This document shows, in pieces, positions 41,112 to 50,564 of a stretch of 64,000 nucleotides of DNA. Numbering within the stretch: position 1 is the stretch's first letter; the number at the start of each line of letters is the position of its first letter. The translations under genes were made by a program, and so were the position numbers. The stretch is taken from the NCBI GenBank assembly GCA_012837705.1, contig DUQQ01000064.1:27258-91257 (forward strand), in the 5' to 3' direction. The notes beneath the pieces are model-generated. The model was not told where the DNA came from, did not search any database, and saw only the letters and a program-made list of their open reading frames with translations. Source of the stretch: Hydrogenispora sp. Its GTDB lineage: Bacteria > Bacillota > UBA4882 > UBA10575.

Positions 41112-43436
41112 ATGAAAAGAAAACAAAATAAAGGACAACCGATCTATCCCCCCCATGAATGGGAGATCGTCGAGGAGCAGTTTTTGCCCGTCTATAATCT
41201 ACGGAACGAAACCATATTTACACTGGGTAATGGTTACCTAGGGCTGCGCGGAAATTTTGAGGAAGGCGATGCGGGCTTGGCGGGAACCAGCGTCGAAGGG
41301 ACTTATATTAACGGTTTTTATGAGACGGTAGAGCTTAAATACCCGGAAATTGCCTACGGTTACCCGGAAACAAGCCAGACGATGCTGAATGTGACCAACG
41401 GAAAAGTGATCAAACTCTACCTGGAAGACGAAGAGTTTCAGATGTTCTCCGGTGAGTTACTGACTTATCAAAGAAGGCTTGATTTGAGAAATGGGGTTCT
41501 CCACCGCGATTTGGTCTGGCGCTCACCGGCGGGACGGGAAGTAAAAGTGGCGATCACCCGTTTAGTCTCTTTTACCAACAAGCATGTGGCGGCGATTGCC
41601 TATGAAGTTACGCCGCTGAATTTCAGCGGGAAGGTCCGCCTCTTCTCGGCGCTTGACGGCGATGTCCAGAATCTACAGGCCGGAACGGACCCGCGGGTCG
41701 GCTCCCATTTAACCGGACGTGCCCTTGAAGTGTTAGCACAAAACGTCAATGACGAGGGGGGCGCCCTGCTGCAACAGACCAAAAAAACCGGTTTTTATTT
41801 AGCCTGCGCCATGCGGAACCAGGTGGAGGGCCCCCTTACGCAGGTACAAACCGAACGTTTGCCGTTGAAAGTCGGAGTCAGCTATGAATTTGCCGGAGAA
41901 GCGGGGCAGGCCATTCGTTTGTATAAATATCTCGCGTATGTAACAGCCAAAGACGGGGCTTCTGACCTCTGCCCAAAAGCGGAAAGTTTGGCTTGGCAAG
42001 CGGGAAAAGCCGGTTTTACCCGTCTGCAACAAGACCAGCAGGACTATTTAGCGGCCTTCTGGGCGCAAGCCGATATCGAAATCAAAGGCGATCCGCTGGT
42101 ACAGCAAGGACTAAGGTTTAACGCCTTTCATCTGTTGCAGGCGGTAGGGAAAGACGGGGTCACCAATATTGGGGCCAAAGGACTAACCGGAGAAGGTTAC
42201 GAAGGGCATTACTTTTGGGATACGGAGATTTACATGATCCCCTTCTTTATCAACAGTAACCCGGCGATCAGTAAAGCACTCTTAACTTACCGTTATCATA
42301 CCTTAGACCAGGCCCGGAAGCGGGCTTTGGCGATAGGTCTCACGCGGGGAGCCCTTTATCCTTGGCGGACGATCGGTGGTGATGAATGTTCCGCTTTCTT
42401 TCCGGCGGGCACGGCTCAGTACCACATTAATGCCGATATTGCGTATGCCATCCAAAAGTATGTGGAATTTACGGGGGACCGTGAGTTTCTGTTTACATAC
42501 GGCGCGGAGATTCTGTTCGAGACCGCCCGTCTGTGGCTGGAGATCGGGGCGTTTAATCCCCGGAAGGACAATCGTTTCTGTATTAACGTGGTTACCGGTC
42601 CCGATGAGTATACAGCCCTGGTTGATAACAACTTTTACACTAATTTGATGGCGCGGGAGCATCTGAAATATGCGGTGCAGACGGCGGCTTGGATGGAGGC
42701 GGAGGCCAGCGCAGAGTACCAAAACCTCTGCGCGAAGATCGGTCTGGATGCGGAAGAGATCGCGCTTTGGCGGAGAGTAGCGGAGCATATGTATCTGCCC
42801 TACGATCCGGGCCTAAAGATCTACGCCCAAGACGATACCTTTTTGGATAAACCGGTTTGGGATCTGGCGACAACCCCACCGGAGAAGTTTCCTTTACTCC
42901 TCCACTACCATCCGTTACTGATTTACCGGGCCCAGGTCTGTAAACAGCCGGATGTTCTTTTAGCGCTTTTTCTCTTGAGTGCCCAGTTTACAACCGCGGA
43001 GAAAAAGCGGAATTACGATTATTATGAACGGATCACAACCCATGATTCTTCGCTCTCGCCGTCGATCTTCAGTATCGTGGCGTCGGAGATCGGTTATCAC
43101 GATAAAGCTTATGATTACTTTACTTCCACTGTCCGTTTGGATTTAGACGACTACAACGGCAACACCAAGGATGGTCTGCATATGGCTTGTATGGCCGGTT
43201 CCTGGCTGTGTGTGGTTTATGGTTTTGCCGGGATGAGGGCTGCCAATGGGGTCTTGAGTTTTGCCCCTTATTTGCCCGAAGCGTGGCAGGAATACCGTTT
43301 CAATGTGGCCTACCAGGGAAGGATCATCCACGTTGTCGTCAACAAAGAGGGCACCAGCTATCAATTGCGGGAGGGAGAGTCCTTGGTCATCTTCCATCAC
43401 CAAGAAAAAAGGGTTTTGACTACAAAGTGCGAATAA
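41112..43436 (+). CDS. Glycoside hydrolase family 65 disaccharide phosphorylase
   Basis: ETIFTLGNGYLGLRGNFEEG, YEGHYFWDTEIYMIPFF, NVVTGPDEYTALVDNNFYTNLMA. Confidence 0.92.
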   Translation: MKRKQNKGQPIYPPHEWEIVEEQFLPVYNLRNETIFTLGNGYLGLRGNFEEGDAGLAGTSVEGTYINGFYETVELKYPEIAYGYPETSQTMLNVTNGKVIKLYLEDEEFQMFSGELLTYQRRLDLRNGVLHRDLVWRSPAGREVKVAITRLVSFTNKHVAAIAYEVTPLNFSGKVRLFSALDGDVQNLQAGTDPRVGSHLTGRALEVLAQNVNDEGGALLQQTKKTGFYLACAMRNQVEGPLTQVQTERLPLKVGVSYEFAGEAGQAIRLYKYLAYVTAKDGASDLCPKAESLAWQAGKAGFTRLQQDQQDYLAAFWAQADIEIKGDPLVQQGLRFNAFHLLQAVGKDGVTNIGAKGLTGEGYEGHYFWDTEIYMIPFFINSNPAISKALLTYRYHTLDQARKRALAIGLTRGALYPWRTIGGDECSAFFPAGTAQYHINADIAYAIQKYVEFTGDREFLFTYGAEILFETARLWLEIGAFNPRKDNRFCINVVTGPDEYTALVDNNFYTNLMAREHLKYAVQTAAWMEAEASAEYQNLCAKIGLDAEEIALWRRVAEHMYLPYDPGLKIYAQDDTFLDKPVWDLATTPPEKFPLLLHYHPLLIYRAQVCKQPDVLLALFLLSAQFTTAEKKRNYDYYERITTHDSSLSPSIFSIVASEIGYHDKAYDYFTSTVRLDLDDYNGNTKDGLHMACMAGSWLCVVYGFAGMRAANGVLSFAPYLPEAWQEYRFNVAYQGRIIHVVVNKEGTSYQLREGESLVIFHHQEKRVLTTKCE

Positions 43437-43459
43437 GATTGACCGGAGGAGGGCTGATT

Positions 43460-44119
43460 ATGACGGAGAACGCAGTTATTTTTGATTTAGATGGGGTTAT
43501 TGTTTCGACAGATGATTGTCATTACCGGGCGTGGAAAAGGTTGGCCGATGAGGAAGGGATCTATTTTGACCGGGAGATTAACCACCGGTTACGGGGGGTC
43601 AGCCGGATGGAATCCTTGTCAATCGTTTTAGAGCGGGCCAACCGCCCTTATACGACGGAAGAGCGACAAGCCTTAGCCGAACGGAAGAATGGCTATTACC
43701 GGGAGTTAATTAACGAGTTAACGCCGGAGCATATTCTCCCGGGTGTGATGCCGCTCATGGAGCGACTGAAGGAGCACGGGATCAAGATCGCGATCGGTTC
43801 TTCCAGTAAGAACACCCCGTTAATTCTGGAACGGCTTGGGCTTGCCAACTATTTTGATGCCGTTGCCGACGGCAATGCGGTGAAGAACAGTAAACCGGAT
43901 CCGGAGGTTTTTCTGCTTGCCGCCGCAAAACTGGGTATTCCTCCGGCCCAGTGTGTGGTCGTGGAGGATGCCGATGCCGGCGTGGAAGCGGCGCTGGCGG
44001 CCGGGATGCGCGTCATCGGCGTGGGCACGGCGGCCTGTAACCCACGGGCGACCTTGACCGTGGATTCCCTGGCCGATCTGTCCTGGGAAGAACTGACTCC
44101 GTGTTTTAATGGCGTTTAG
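43460..44119 (+). CDS. pgmB: Beta-phosphoglucomutase
   Basis: AVIFDLDGVIVSTDDCHYRAWKRLADEEGI; IAIGSSSKNTPLILERLGL; ATG 43460 with GGAGGAGGG; follows GH65 gene. Confidence 0.92.
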   Translation: MTENAVIFDLDGVIVSTDDCHYRAWKRLADEEGIYFDREINHRLRGVSRMESLSIVLERANRPYTTEERQALAERKNGYYRELINELTPEHILPGVMPLMERLKEHGIKIAIGSSSKNTPLILERLGLANYFDAVADGNAVKNSKPDPEVFLLAAAKLGIPPAQCVVVEDADAGVEAALAAGMRVIGVGTAACNPRATLTVDSLADLSWEELTPCFNGV

Positions 44120-44150
44120 TTGGATTAGAGGCGGACGGGACTAAACCAAT

Positions 44151-44191
44151 GAAAAAGGCAGTGGTTGCTCGAAACCACTGCCTTTTTCTTT
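44151..44191. terminator. Bidirectional terminator between convergent pgmB and usher-like gene
   Basis: AAAAAGGCAGTGGTT-GCTCG-AAACCACTGCCTTTTT. Confidence 0.85.
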
Positions 44192-44226
44192 TAAGGCGCT
44201 CGCGGGTTATTTTGCTGAACGTGCCG

Positions 44227-47200
44227 TCAATCGGTGGTGAGCAAAGGAAAATCCAGGCCACTGACTTCGAGGCTCTCTTCGGTCAGGGTGAACGTCTTGA
44301 CATCATGGCCGACGGTCTCGAGGTTTGTGGGTAAACTCGTGCGGTCAAGGGTGAGCGCATGGGTACCCAAGGGGACCCCTTCGAAATAGAAACGGCCGTC
44401 CTCACTGGTGAAGACTTGTTGTGCGCCGTCGTCCAAGATAACCCCCACCCAGGAGACGGGCTCTTCGTCCCCGTCCTGTATGCCATTGGCATTACGGTCG
44501 ATAAAGACTTTACCGCTGACCGAGCCGTTGGCGGTCACCGCAAAGTCGATAAAGAAGTTTTCCTGTTCCCGCAGGCGGATTAACTGTGGTCCCGTAACCG
44601 GTGTATAATTCGCGGGTAAAGAGGGGAGATGGAACTCCACCCGGTAAATCCCCGGGTCTAAGTTGGCGAAGAGATATTCCCCATGTTCATTGCTGGTGGT
44701 AGTGCTACCATCCAGCCGAATCCTGATGGCGGAGAGGGGCTTATCAGCCTTGTCAAAGCGCCCGTTAGCGTTGATATCCAGATAAACCACCCCGCTAATG
44801 CTGGCCATGTTGTCTTCTTCCGTGTAGCGGAAGGGCTTCCACACCCCATCAGCAAACCCAAGGGCGCGGCTGAGCGAGATCTGGATCACATCCTCCGGGA
44901 CTTCATCCCACAACGCGTCATAGAGCCGCTTGAGTTCCAGTTTGAGTAGGAAAGAGGAAGGAAGATATCTTTCTAGACTTAAGCCGTAGGACCATTGGGG
45001 ATGCTTGCGTGTGCTCACCGGCGAGCGGTACCCAAGGCTTCCATTGATCTTCCATTTCCCGTCGTAGGTGAAATAATTTAAGCCCAGGTTGGCGGTGGTA
45101 TAACGGTAGTCCTGCGCTGCGGAGTAGAAGGGCAATTCTCTGATCCGTTTCACATCCATGAACAGGGTGAGTTCGCGGGAGAGAAACTGATAAAGGGCAA
45201 GACCGGTTGTGAGCTCATCGATCTGGAAAGTTGCGTCCGGTGGAGACTCTTTGCGCCCTTGCAAGAGAAAATTGCTCATCAGGAGGGTATTGGCCGTCAT
45301 ATTCCATTTGGTGTTGGCCTCTCCAGTAAGGTTCAGACCGGCATAACGCTGTTCTTTCCAGGTGTTCGTGGTATCCAGCGCGACACCAAAAAGGAAGTTA
45401 CGGGCGACCGCTAAAGTCAGATCGCTGAGGAGATAGAGTTTCTGCAAGTTGAAGGGGCCTTCCTGGTTGAGGAAGAAATCAGCGGTGACAAACTCCACTT
45501 TTGTACTGGTGCCAAAGATGTTTTCCCGCTGGATGTGTTTTATGTTGAAACTGGTTTCTTCGACTTCGAAAAAACCTTGGTTTTTGTCTTCGGTTTTCCA
45601 TTCTTTCCCGATTCCCCCGGCGAGACTGTTCTGGCCGTAGTGCCCAAAACGCTTGGTCAGCGTCAGGTTGGCCCCATCCAAGGACCAGGGACGGGCGGTT
45701 GGCGTTGCTTCGATAAGATAACCTTCAGTCGTGAGGAGCAGATCTTCTTTAAGCTCAAGCTCGGAAAGGATCTTTCCCCCTTGGCCCGGTTCGGTTTTGA
45801 CTCCAAGGGAGACGGCTGTTGGTATATAGAAAATAACTCCTTTAAAATAACCGTTTTCGAGGCAATACAAGAGGGAAGCTTCAAGGCCCGAGCGCACATC
45901 GGTCTTGATTTCGCCACCGACCATCCAATCCAGCGTACAGATGAGGTTGTCGTTGATACGGAAAGCGACGCCCGTATCAGCACCGACATAACTTAAATCG
46001 GGAAAAGCGACAAAGGGCGCGGAGACCGTTGTCTCCTGTTCAAAAGTGAGGTTCGCGGTGACGGCTTTCCGTTGGCGGTAACTAACCAGAACGCCTTCCC
46101 ACTCCGTCACATCGGTTGGTTTGTAGAGACCAACGGTGACCAAGAGCTCGTTGCCTTCTTGTTTCATAATCCGGGGTGAGGCGGCAATCATTTGGGTCGC
46201 TTCGAAGGTCGCGCCGTTTTCTTTTTGCGTCACGATCCGGATTTGGTTGACCCGGTTAATCCGGAGCGGAACATCACGGAAAAGATATTCCCCATCGGCC
46301 GCCAGCTGTTGGGTTTCCCATAAACGGTCATTCACATAAAGTAACACCTGATCGCCGGCGGCGGCCGTACCGGAGACATCAGTGTAGGCAACTAATTCAC
46401 TGCGGAACTGTTCGTCGGGGATCATATACAAAATGCCCCAAAGATCCTGTTTGGCAATGGTGTTTTCTAAATCAAGGGTGGTATTACCGATGATGATTAG
46501 TTCGTTATCTTTCTGGTATTTACCGCGCAGCAGCGTCAGATCGGGTTTGAAGGTTTGCTGATCAAACTCATATTCAGCGCCTCCGGCGATGGAAAGCGCC
46601 CACTCTCCCGCATAACCGTCGGTGCGGATCTTAAAGAAGCCTGTCACTGTCTCGTGCTCGCCGGCTTCTTTCCGGTGTTCGGCCCCCAGTTGATAACGGA
46701 CCGCACTAAGCGCAAAGGGCGGACCTTCTTGGGGTGGCGGTGCTTTGCGCGGCTCCGGGGCCTCTTTTTCCGGTCGGATGGGGGTGGGGCTTTGTTTCAG
46801 CAAAGCCGCATCCACGTTGATGCTGAGGGTCTGGTAAGCGAAGTCCCAGTCAATCTCGGCTTCGAGGAAAGTCGCTAAAAAAGGGATCCCGACAAAGAGA
46901 TCGCTATCGAAGAGGACCGGGGGCGGACTGTTTAAAAGGGATTGTCCGTCGATCCGGTAAACCTGCTCTTCCAGGTAAATCTCGGCCCATTTATCGTTGG
47001 CTTTACTTACCAACACCACCTTTTCTTCCCGCCGGAAATAGGAGACTTCCAGATTAAGATGGGCCGCCAGACGGTTGACCGGAACCAATAGCTCATCGCC
47101 CAGTTCCAGGAGGTCAAAGAAGGGATCTTGGATGACTGTGGTCCCTTCCGTTTTGATTAACAAGAGGACAACACTGGTGTCCAGGGCGTTGGTATCCCAC

Positions 47201-47298
47201 GCGGAAGCCGGCGCTCGCGTAAAAAAAGAAAGTAACGCGCAGAAGACCATCACCCATTGTAAGTTAAGGTAAACTCTTTTATTCCTTCTTTTTGGCAT
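44227..47298 (-). CDS. Usher-like outer-membrane barrel with N-terminal copper-amine-oxidase-like domain and two C-terminal SdrD_B-like repeats
   Basis: Signal peptide; N-terminal ELLVPVNRLAAHLNLEVSYFRREEKVVLVSK; usher-like VLLYVNDRLWETQQLAADGEYLFRDVPLRINRVNQIRIVTQKENGATFEATQMI; long amphipathic beta region; SISGVVYLDINANGRFDKADKPLSAIRIRLDG and SVSGKVFIDRNANGIQDGDEEPVSWVGVILDDG. Confidence 0.65.
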   Translation of the reverse strand: MPKRRNKRVYLNLQWVMVFCALLSFFTRAPASAWDTNALDTSVVLLLIKTEGTTVIQDPFFDLLELGDELLVPVNRLAAHLNLEVSYFRREEKVVLVSKANDKWAEIYLEEQVYRIDGQSLLNSPPPVLFDSDLFVGIPFLATFLEAEIDWDFAYQTLSINVDAALLKQSPTPIRPEKEAPEPRKAPPPQEGPPFALSAVRYQLGAEHRKEAGEHETVTGFFKIRTDGYAGEWALSIAGGAEYEFDQQTFKPDLTLLRGKYQKDNELIIIGNTTLDLENTIAKQDLWGILYMIPDEQFRSELVAYTDVSGTAAAGDQVLLYVNDRLWETQQLAADGEYLFRDVPLRINRVNQIRIVTQKENGATFEATQMIAASPRIMKQEGNELLVTVGLYKPTDVTEWEGVLVSYRQRKAVTANLTFEQETTVSAPFVAFPDLSYVGADTGVAFRINDNLICTLDWMVGGEIKTDVRSGLEASLLYCLENGYFKGVIFYIPTAVSLGVKTEPGQGGKILSELELKEDLLLTTEGYLIEATPTARPWSLDGANLTLTKRFGHYGQNSLAGGIGKEWKTEDKNQGFFEVEETSFNIKHIQRENIFGTSTKVEFVTADFFLNQEGPFNLQKLYLLSDLTLAVARNFLFGVALDTTNTWKEQRYAGLNLTGEANTKWNMTANTLLMSNFLLQGRKESPPDATFQIDELTTGLALYQFLSRELTLFMDVKRIRELPFYSAAQDYRYTTANLGLNYFTYDGKWKINGSLGYRSPVSTRKHPQWSYGLSLERYLPSSFLLKLELKRLYDALWDEVPEDVIQISLSRALGFADGVWKPFRYTEEDNMASISGVVYLDINANGRFDKADKPLSAIRIRLDGSTTTSNEHGEYLFANLDPGIYRVEFHLPSLPANYTPVTGPQLIRLREQENFFIDFAVTANGSVSGKVFIDRNANGIQDGDEEPVSWVGVILDDGAQQVFTSEDGRFYFEGVPLGTHALTLDRTSLPTNLETVGHDVKTFTLTEESLEVSGLDFPLLTTD

Positions 47299-47338
47299 GT
47301 GCTAATCCCCCTTATCTGCCGGTTCAAGGAAAGACAAA

Positions 47339-48139
47339 TCAGGGAATGGTAAAGGGAACTACGGGAGCGAGTGTTTCGGTTGTCCCTGAAAAACTGAGTT
47401 TTAACGATAACTGATAATTACCGGTGGGTAGTTCCGCATTGATGGGCAGCGCCAGCAGCCCTTGGCTAGCGGGGAGGATCAGTTGCTCTCCTCCGTTACC
47501 ATCGGCGTAGAGTGTACCGTCTTCTCCGTTGATTTGGTAGGCGACCTGATAGCGGATGTGCGCTTGCCCTTCATTGGCCAAACCCAGCATTATCGTTGGT
47601 TGGCCTTGTGGAGTCGGTTCGACTTTTACCCCCAGCAAACGAAAGGAATGGACGGTTTCGGTAAAGGAAAGATAAACGGTGGTCCCAACCTGAAAAACCA
47701 CCGTTGAACCCATCGTGTCGGGTGACGGCTGGTTTTCTTCAAAAAAGATGATCCCCCTTCTTTCCAACCAGTCCCCGCTTTTCGGTGCGGTCAAGGTGAA
47801 ACGGACATACTGGCTCTGGCCGGGGCCCAGTTTAAACCGGCGGGGGTTAAATTTAATCAAGCCGTCGAGGGTATCCGCCCGTTCACCGGCGCGGAAGGTG
47901 ACGAGGCGGCCTGCGGCGTCGAGCGTCCAGTCGTAAATAACGGCGGTAAATTCCACCTCCGTCTCCTGGGTGTTGGTGACTTTAATGGCGTCGGTGATCC
48001 GGGCACCCGGCTGTAAAGTAAAGAGAAACTTACTGGGCTCGACCCGGGCGACGCCCAGGGCGGCGGGCGCGAAGGATAAAGCCCATAAGAAAGCAGCAGT
48101 TAGGAAGATTAATCCTCGCCGTTGTACTGGTCTGAACAT
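47339..48139 (-). CDS. PapD-like periplasmic pilus-assembly chaperone
   Basis: Signal peptide; VEPSKFLFTLQPGARITDAIKVTNTQETEVEFTAVIYDW...FNPRRFKLGPGQSQYVRFTLTAP...STVVFQVGTTVYLSF: two-Ig chaperone layout. Confidence 0.65.
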   Translation of the reverse strand: MFRPVQRRGLIFLTAAFLWALSFAPAALGVARVEPSKFLFTLQPGARITDAIKVTNTQETEVEFTAVIYDWTLDAAGRLVTFRAGERADTLDGLIKFNPRRFKLGPGQSQYVRFTLTAPKSGDWLERRGIIFFEENQPSPDTMGSTVVFQVGTTVYLSFTETVHSFRLLGVKVEPTPQGQPTIMLGLANEGQAHIRYQVAYQINGEDGTLYADGNGGEQLILPASQGLLALPINAELPTGNYQLSLKLSFSGTTETLAPVVPFTIP

Positions 48140-48228
48140 TGTCGGTTCCTCCCTGCAGAGATTGATAATTAAAGAGAGGCTGGTGCGGCGCGTCCACCAG
48201 CCCGTAAGGCTTCGAATGGCAGGCGAGC

Positions 48229-49059
48229 TTAGAGAGTATACGCGCGGAATACAATGGTACCATCGTAGCGGCCTTGCGCGATATTACGGCCATACGGGAC
48301 CCTAAACTGGTGGTAGACCGTTAACTCCTCGCAAGCCTCTTTTTCGGCAACCTCAAAGATCTTGCCATCTTCATCAAAGACGAAAGTGCCACCGAAACGT
48401 TGCATACTGAAGCCACTGCGCATATGGAGTGGTAGAGAACCTTTTTCGGACGTTAAGGGTCCGGCTTCGACTTCATATTTGTAATTGTCGTTGGCGTAAA
48501 CCTCTACTTTAAAGAGGTCACAGCCCTGAATATAGACCTGATCATTTTGGATATCAAATTCGCTGTGCGGATTATGACCAAGCATATTCCAGCGGTCGTC
48601 GACAAAGCCGCCAATCTCATTGTCAAAAACCAAGAGATAACCGGAAGAAGCGGCTTTCGTATCAATGCCTGGCCCGTAGCTTCTTAAACCGGTCTGACCC
48701 TTGTTTCCGGTCACTTTCATCTCAAGGTAGCTGGGGATGAAAGCCCGAGCTTCCAGGGTCATCTCCACCGATTGGCCGTTGACACGGTTATCATCAAAGA
48801 CATAGTCGGTCCGGTTAATCCAGTCGATATTGACAAATTCATCGCCGGTTTTGTTCCAAGTAACTTTACCGTCATCAAAGATATGGCCAAACATATACCC
48901 AATTATGTCGGTGGGATCGATGGCGTTGTTGTATTCCCACCACGGATATTCCGGACTTAGATCGCCCGGGTAGCCACTGGCGATCGTAGCCACAGAAAGC
49001 GAAAGGAGGACCAGAGTGATCAGGACCGGATATATTTTTTTCATCTTATCCAACCTCAC
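48229..49059 (-). CDS. Secreted pilin-like subunit
   Basis: Signal peptide MKKIYPVLITLVLLSLSVATIASG; beta-rich; C-terminus QGRYDGTIVFRAYTL resembles pilin/spore-coat-U type terminal strand. Confidence 0.5.
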   Translation of the reverse strand: MRLDKMKKIYPVLITLVLLSLSVATIASGYPGDLSPEYPWWEYNNAIDPTDIIGYMFGHIFDDGKVTWNKTGDEFVNIDWINRTDYVFDDNRVNGQSVEMTLEARAFIPSYLEMKVTGNKGQTGLRSYGPGIDTKAASSGYLLVFDNEIGGFVDDRWNMLGHNPHSEFDIQNDQVYIQGCDLFKVEVYANDNYKYEVEAGPLTSEKGSLPLHMRSGFSMQRFGGTFVFDEDGKIFEVAEKEACEELTVYHQFRVPYGRNIAQGRYDGTIVFRAYTL

Positions 49060-49128
49060 TAGTATTTTTATTTATTACAAACCGGTATAAACGCGCCTCT
49101 ACCGGAGTGTAACCTGGAGATAACTGAG

Positions 49129-49968
49129 CTAAGGGAGAAGGGTTTCGGCCGCAAAAAACATTTTAAAGTTATAGTTGCCGGTGGGGTAATGGTACCAGTC
49201 GTCGATCGCTGCGGTGAGGTAGAGTTCGGTCCAGTAATTGGCGGGGGTCGAACCATCGCCAACCACTGTCGGCGCCCCAAAAGCCACGGGACGATAATCG
49301 TCACTGACTCGCATTCTTTCTTTAAAAACGACTGTATTAAGGGTTTTACCGATGCCGATCTGGAGCGGGAACGGAGAGGTGTGGAAAGGTGTTTCGTTTT
49401 CGAGGCGTAGTAAAAGGCGCCAGGGGGCATTGGAAGCCAGCAATAATTTGACCGGATTGCGGGTCAAGAGCTTGTCTTCTCTCAAAAATGGCGATGCGGC
49501 GATGTTAAGCTGCGGCGTAGAGTTTCCCGGTTCGATGCGGATCCAGGGTAGGATCTTGATTTTGACCAGTAAGGGGCAGGGTTGTGTCGTTTTGCGGTCC
49601 GGGTAAACCGCATAAATCAAGCCTTCGTATTCGCCGGGCGGCTCGGAAGGCAAAAGCTGGATCTGGAGGTGATAGACGGTTCGCGTCGCGTTGTTTTGTG
49701 TGGAAGGGTCGGGAGTAAAAGTAAGGCGTTCCGCCGGAATCCGGTTTCCGGTTTTGGCGGCGGAAAGCCCCGTGCCTTTGAACTGGACTGCTTGTGTGGG
49801 GGGCACCGGGAGGGTGAAGGCTAAAGCACGGCTCATTTTCTGTACGGGAGCGATCGACCCAAAGTCCATGATTAATGGCTTGTTCGCATGGGCGAACGCG
49901 GTCGGTAAAGTCAGGAAAACCGTGAAAAGAATAAGACTGAACCAAAGGGCCGGAGTACGCGTTTTCAT
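49129..49968 (-). CDS. Secreted two-domain beta-rich protein, candidate second pilus subunit or tip protein
   Basis: Signal peptide; internal GEYEGLIYAVYP and terminal PTGNYNFKMFFAAETLLP strands; first gene of the minus-strand operon. Confidence 0.45.
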   Translation of the reverse strand: MKTRTPALWFSLILFTVFLTLPTAFAHANKPLIMDFGSIAPVQKMSRALAFTLPVPPTQAVQFKGTGLSAAKTGNRIPAERLTFTPDPSTQNNATRTVYHLQIQLLPSEPPGEYEGLIYAVYPDRKTTQPCPLLVKIKILPWIRIEPGNSTPQLNIAASPFLREDKLLTRNPVKLLLASNAPWRLLLRLENETPFHTSPFPLQIGIGKTLNTVVFKERMRVSDDYRPVAFGAPTVVGDGSTPANYWTELYLTAAIDDWYHYPTGNYNFKMFFAAETLLP

Positions 49969-50232
49969 TGGAATCCTCCGTTTTACCGAAATAATTTGAG
50001 TAAAGAAGTTATTCTATTCTATGCTTTGGGAAAAAAGATGATACGTAAAAAGAGGAGGATTTCCATAATTTTCTTTAACCCCAGCTTATTGTGGGGACAA
50101 GGGTAGATCAGGCTGGTAGGCGTGAAAGTGTGGAAACGGGCGATGAATCTTCGTGCCGCACCAGAGGGAGGACGGTGGAGAAATAAAAGGGGCGGAGGAA
50201 AGCGGGGAAAGAAAAAGAAATCCGAAAAGAAT

Positions 50233-50257
50233 AACCGGCCACTAGGAAGTGGCCGGT
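50233..50257 (-). terminator. Terminator downstream of ptsI-ptsH
   Basis: Inverted repeat ACCGGCCACT-AGGA-AGTGGCCGGT, followed on minus strand by TATTCTTTT. Confidence 0.65.
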
Positions 50258-50300
50258 CCAAGGGGAATTGGTCCTAAAGAACAGGTTTTTTTACAGCAGC

Positions 50301-50564
50301 TTACCAGAGCTCATTCTCGGTGGCGCAACGGTTCAGCGCGGCGATTACTTCGTCTTCGTCTTTGCCATCAACCGTAATTGTGATCTGGTCGCCTTGCTCG
50401 ACGCCTAGACTGAGGAGGTCGAGTAAGCTTTTCAGGTTGCCCTCCTGTTCACCTTTTTTGATCGTTATCGTGCTGGTGAATTTGGAAACACAATTGACCA
50501 AAAGGGCAGCCGGGCGGGCATGCAATCCTGTTTTCGTTTTGACGGTCGCGACTAGGACTCGCAT
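50301..50564 (-). CDS. ptsH: Phosphocarrier protein HPr
   Basis: KTGLHARPAALLVN (His15 site), GNLKSLLDLLSLGV (Ser46 site). Confidence 0.92.
   Translation of the reverse strand: MRVLVATVKTKTGLHARPAALLVNCVSKFTSTITIKKGEQEGNLKSLLDLLSLGVEQGDQITITVDGKDEDEVIAALNRCATENELW

Noticed and set aside
47339-48139. Alternative reading of the chaperone as a DUF916/WxL-type cell-wall Ig protein
   Set aside because: Considered because both are PapD-like Ig folds; disfavoured owing to adjacency to a usher-like barrel and two subunit-like genes and no WxL domain proteins nearby, but not excluded without a profile search.
50077-50222. Possible riboswitch-like region between the pilus-like operon and ptsH
   Set aside because: Contains a small CCCCA/TGGGG hairpin and GC-rich segments but no recognisable riboswitch core; insufficient support by eye.
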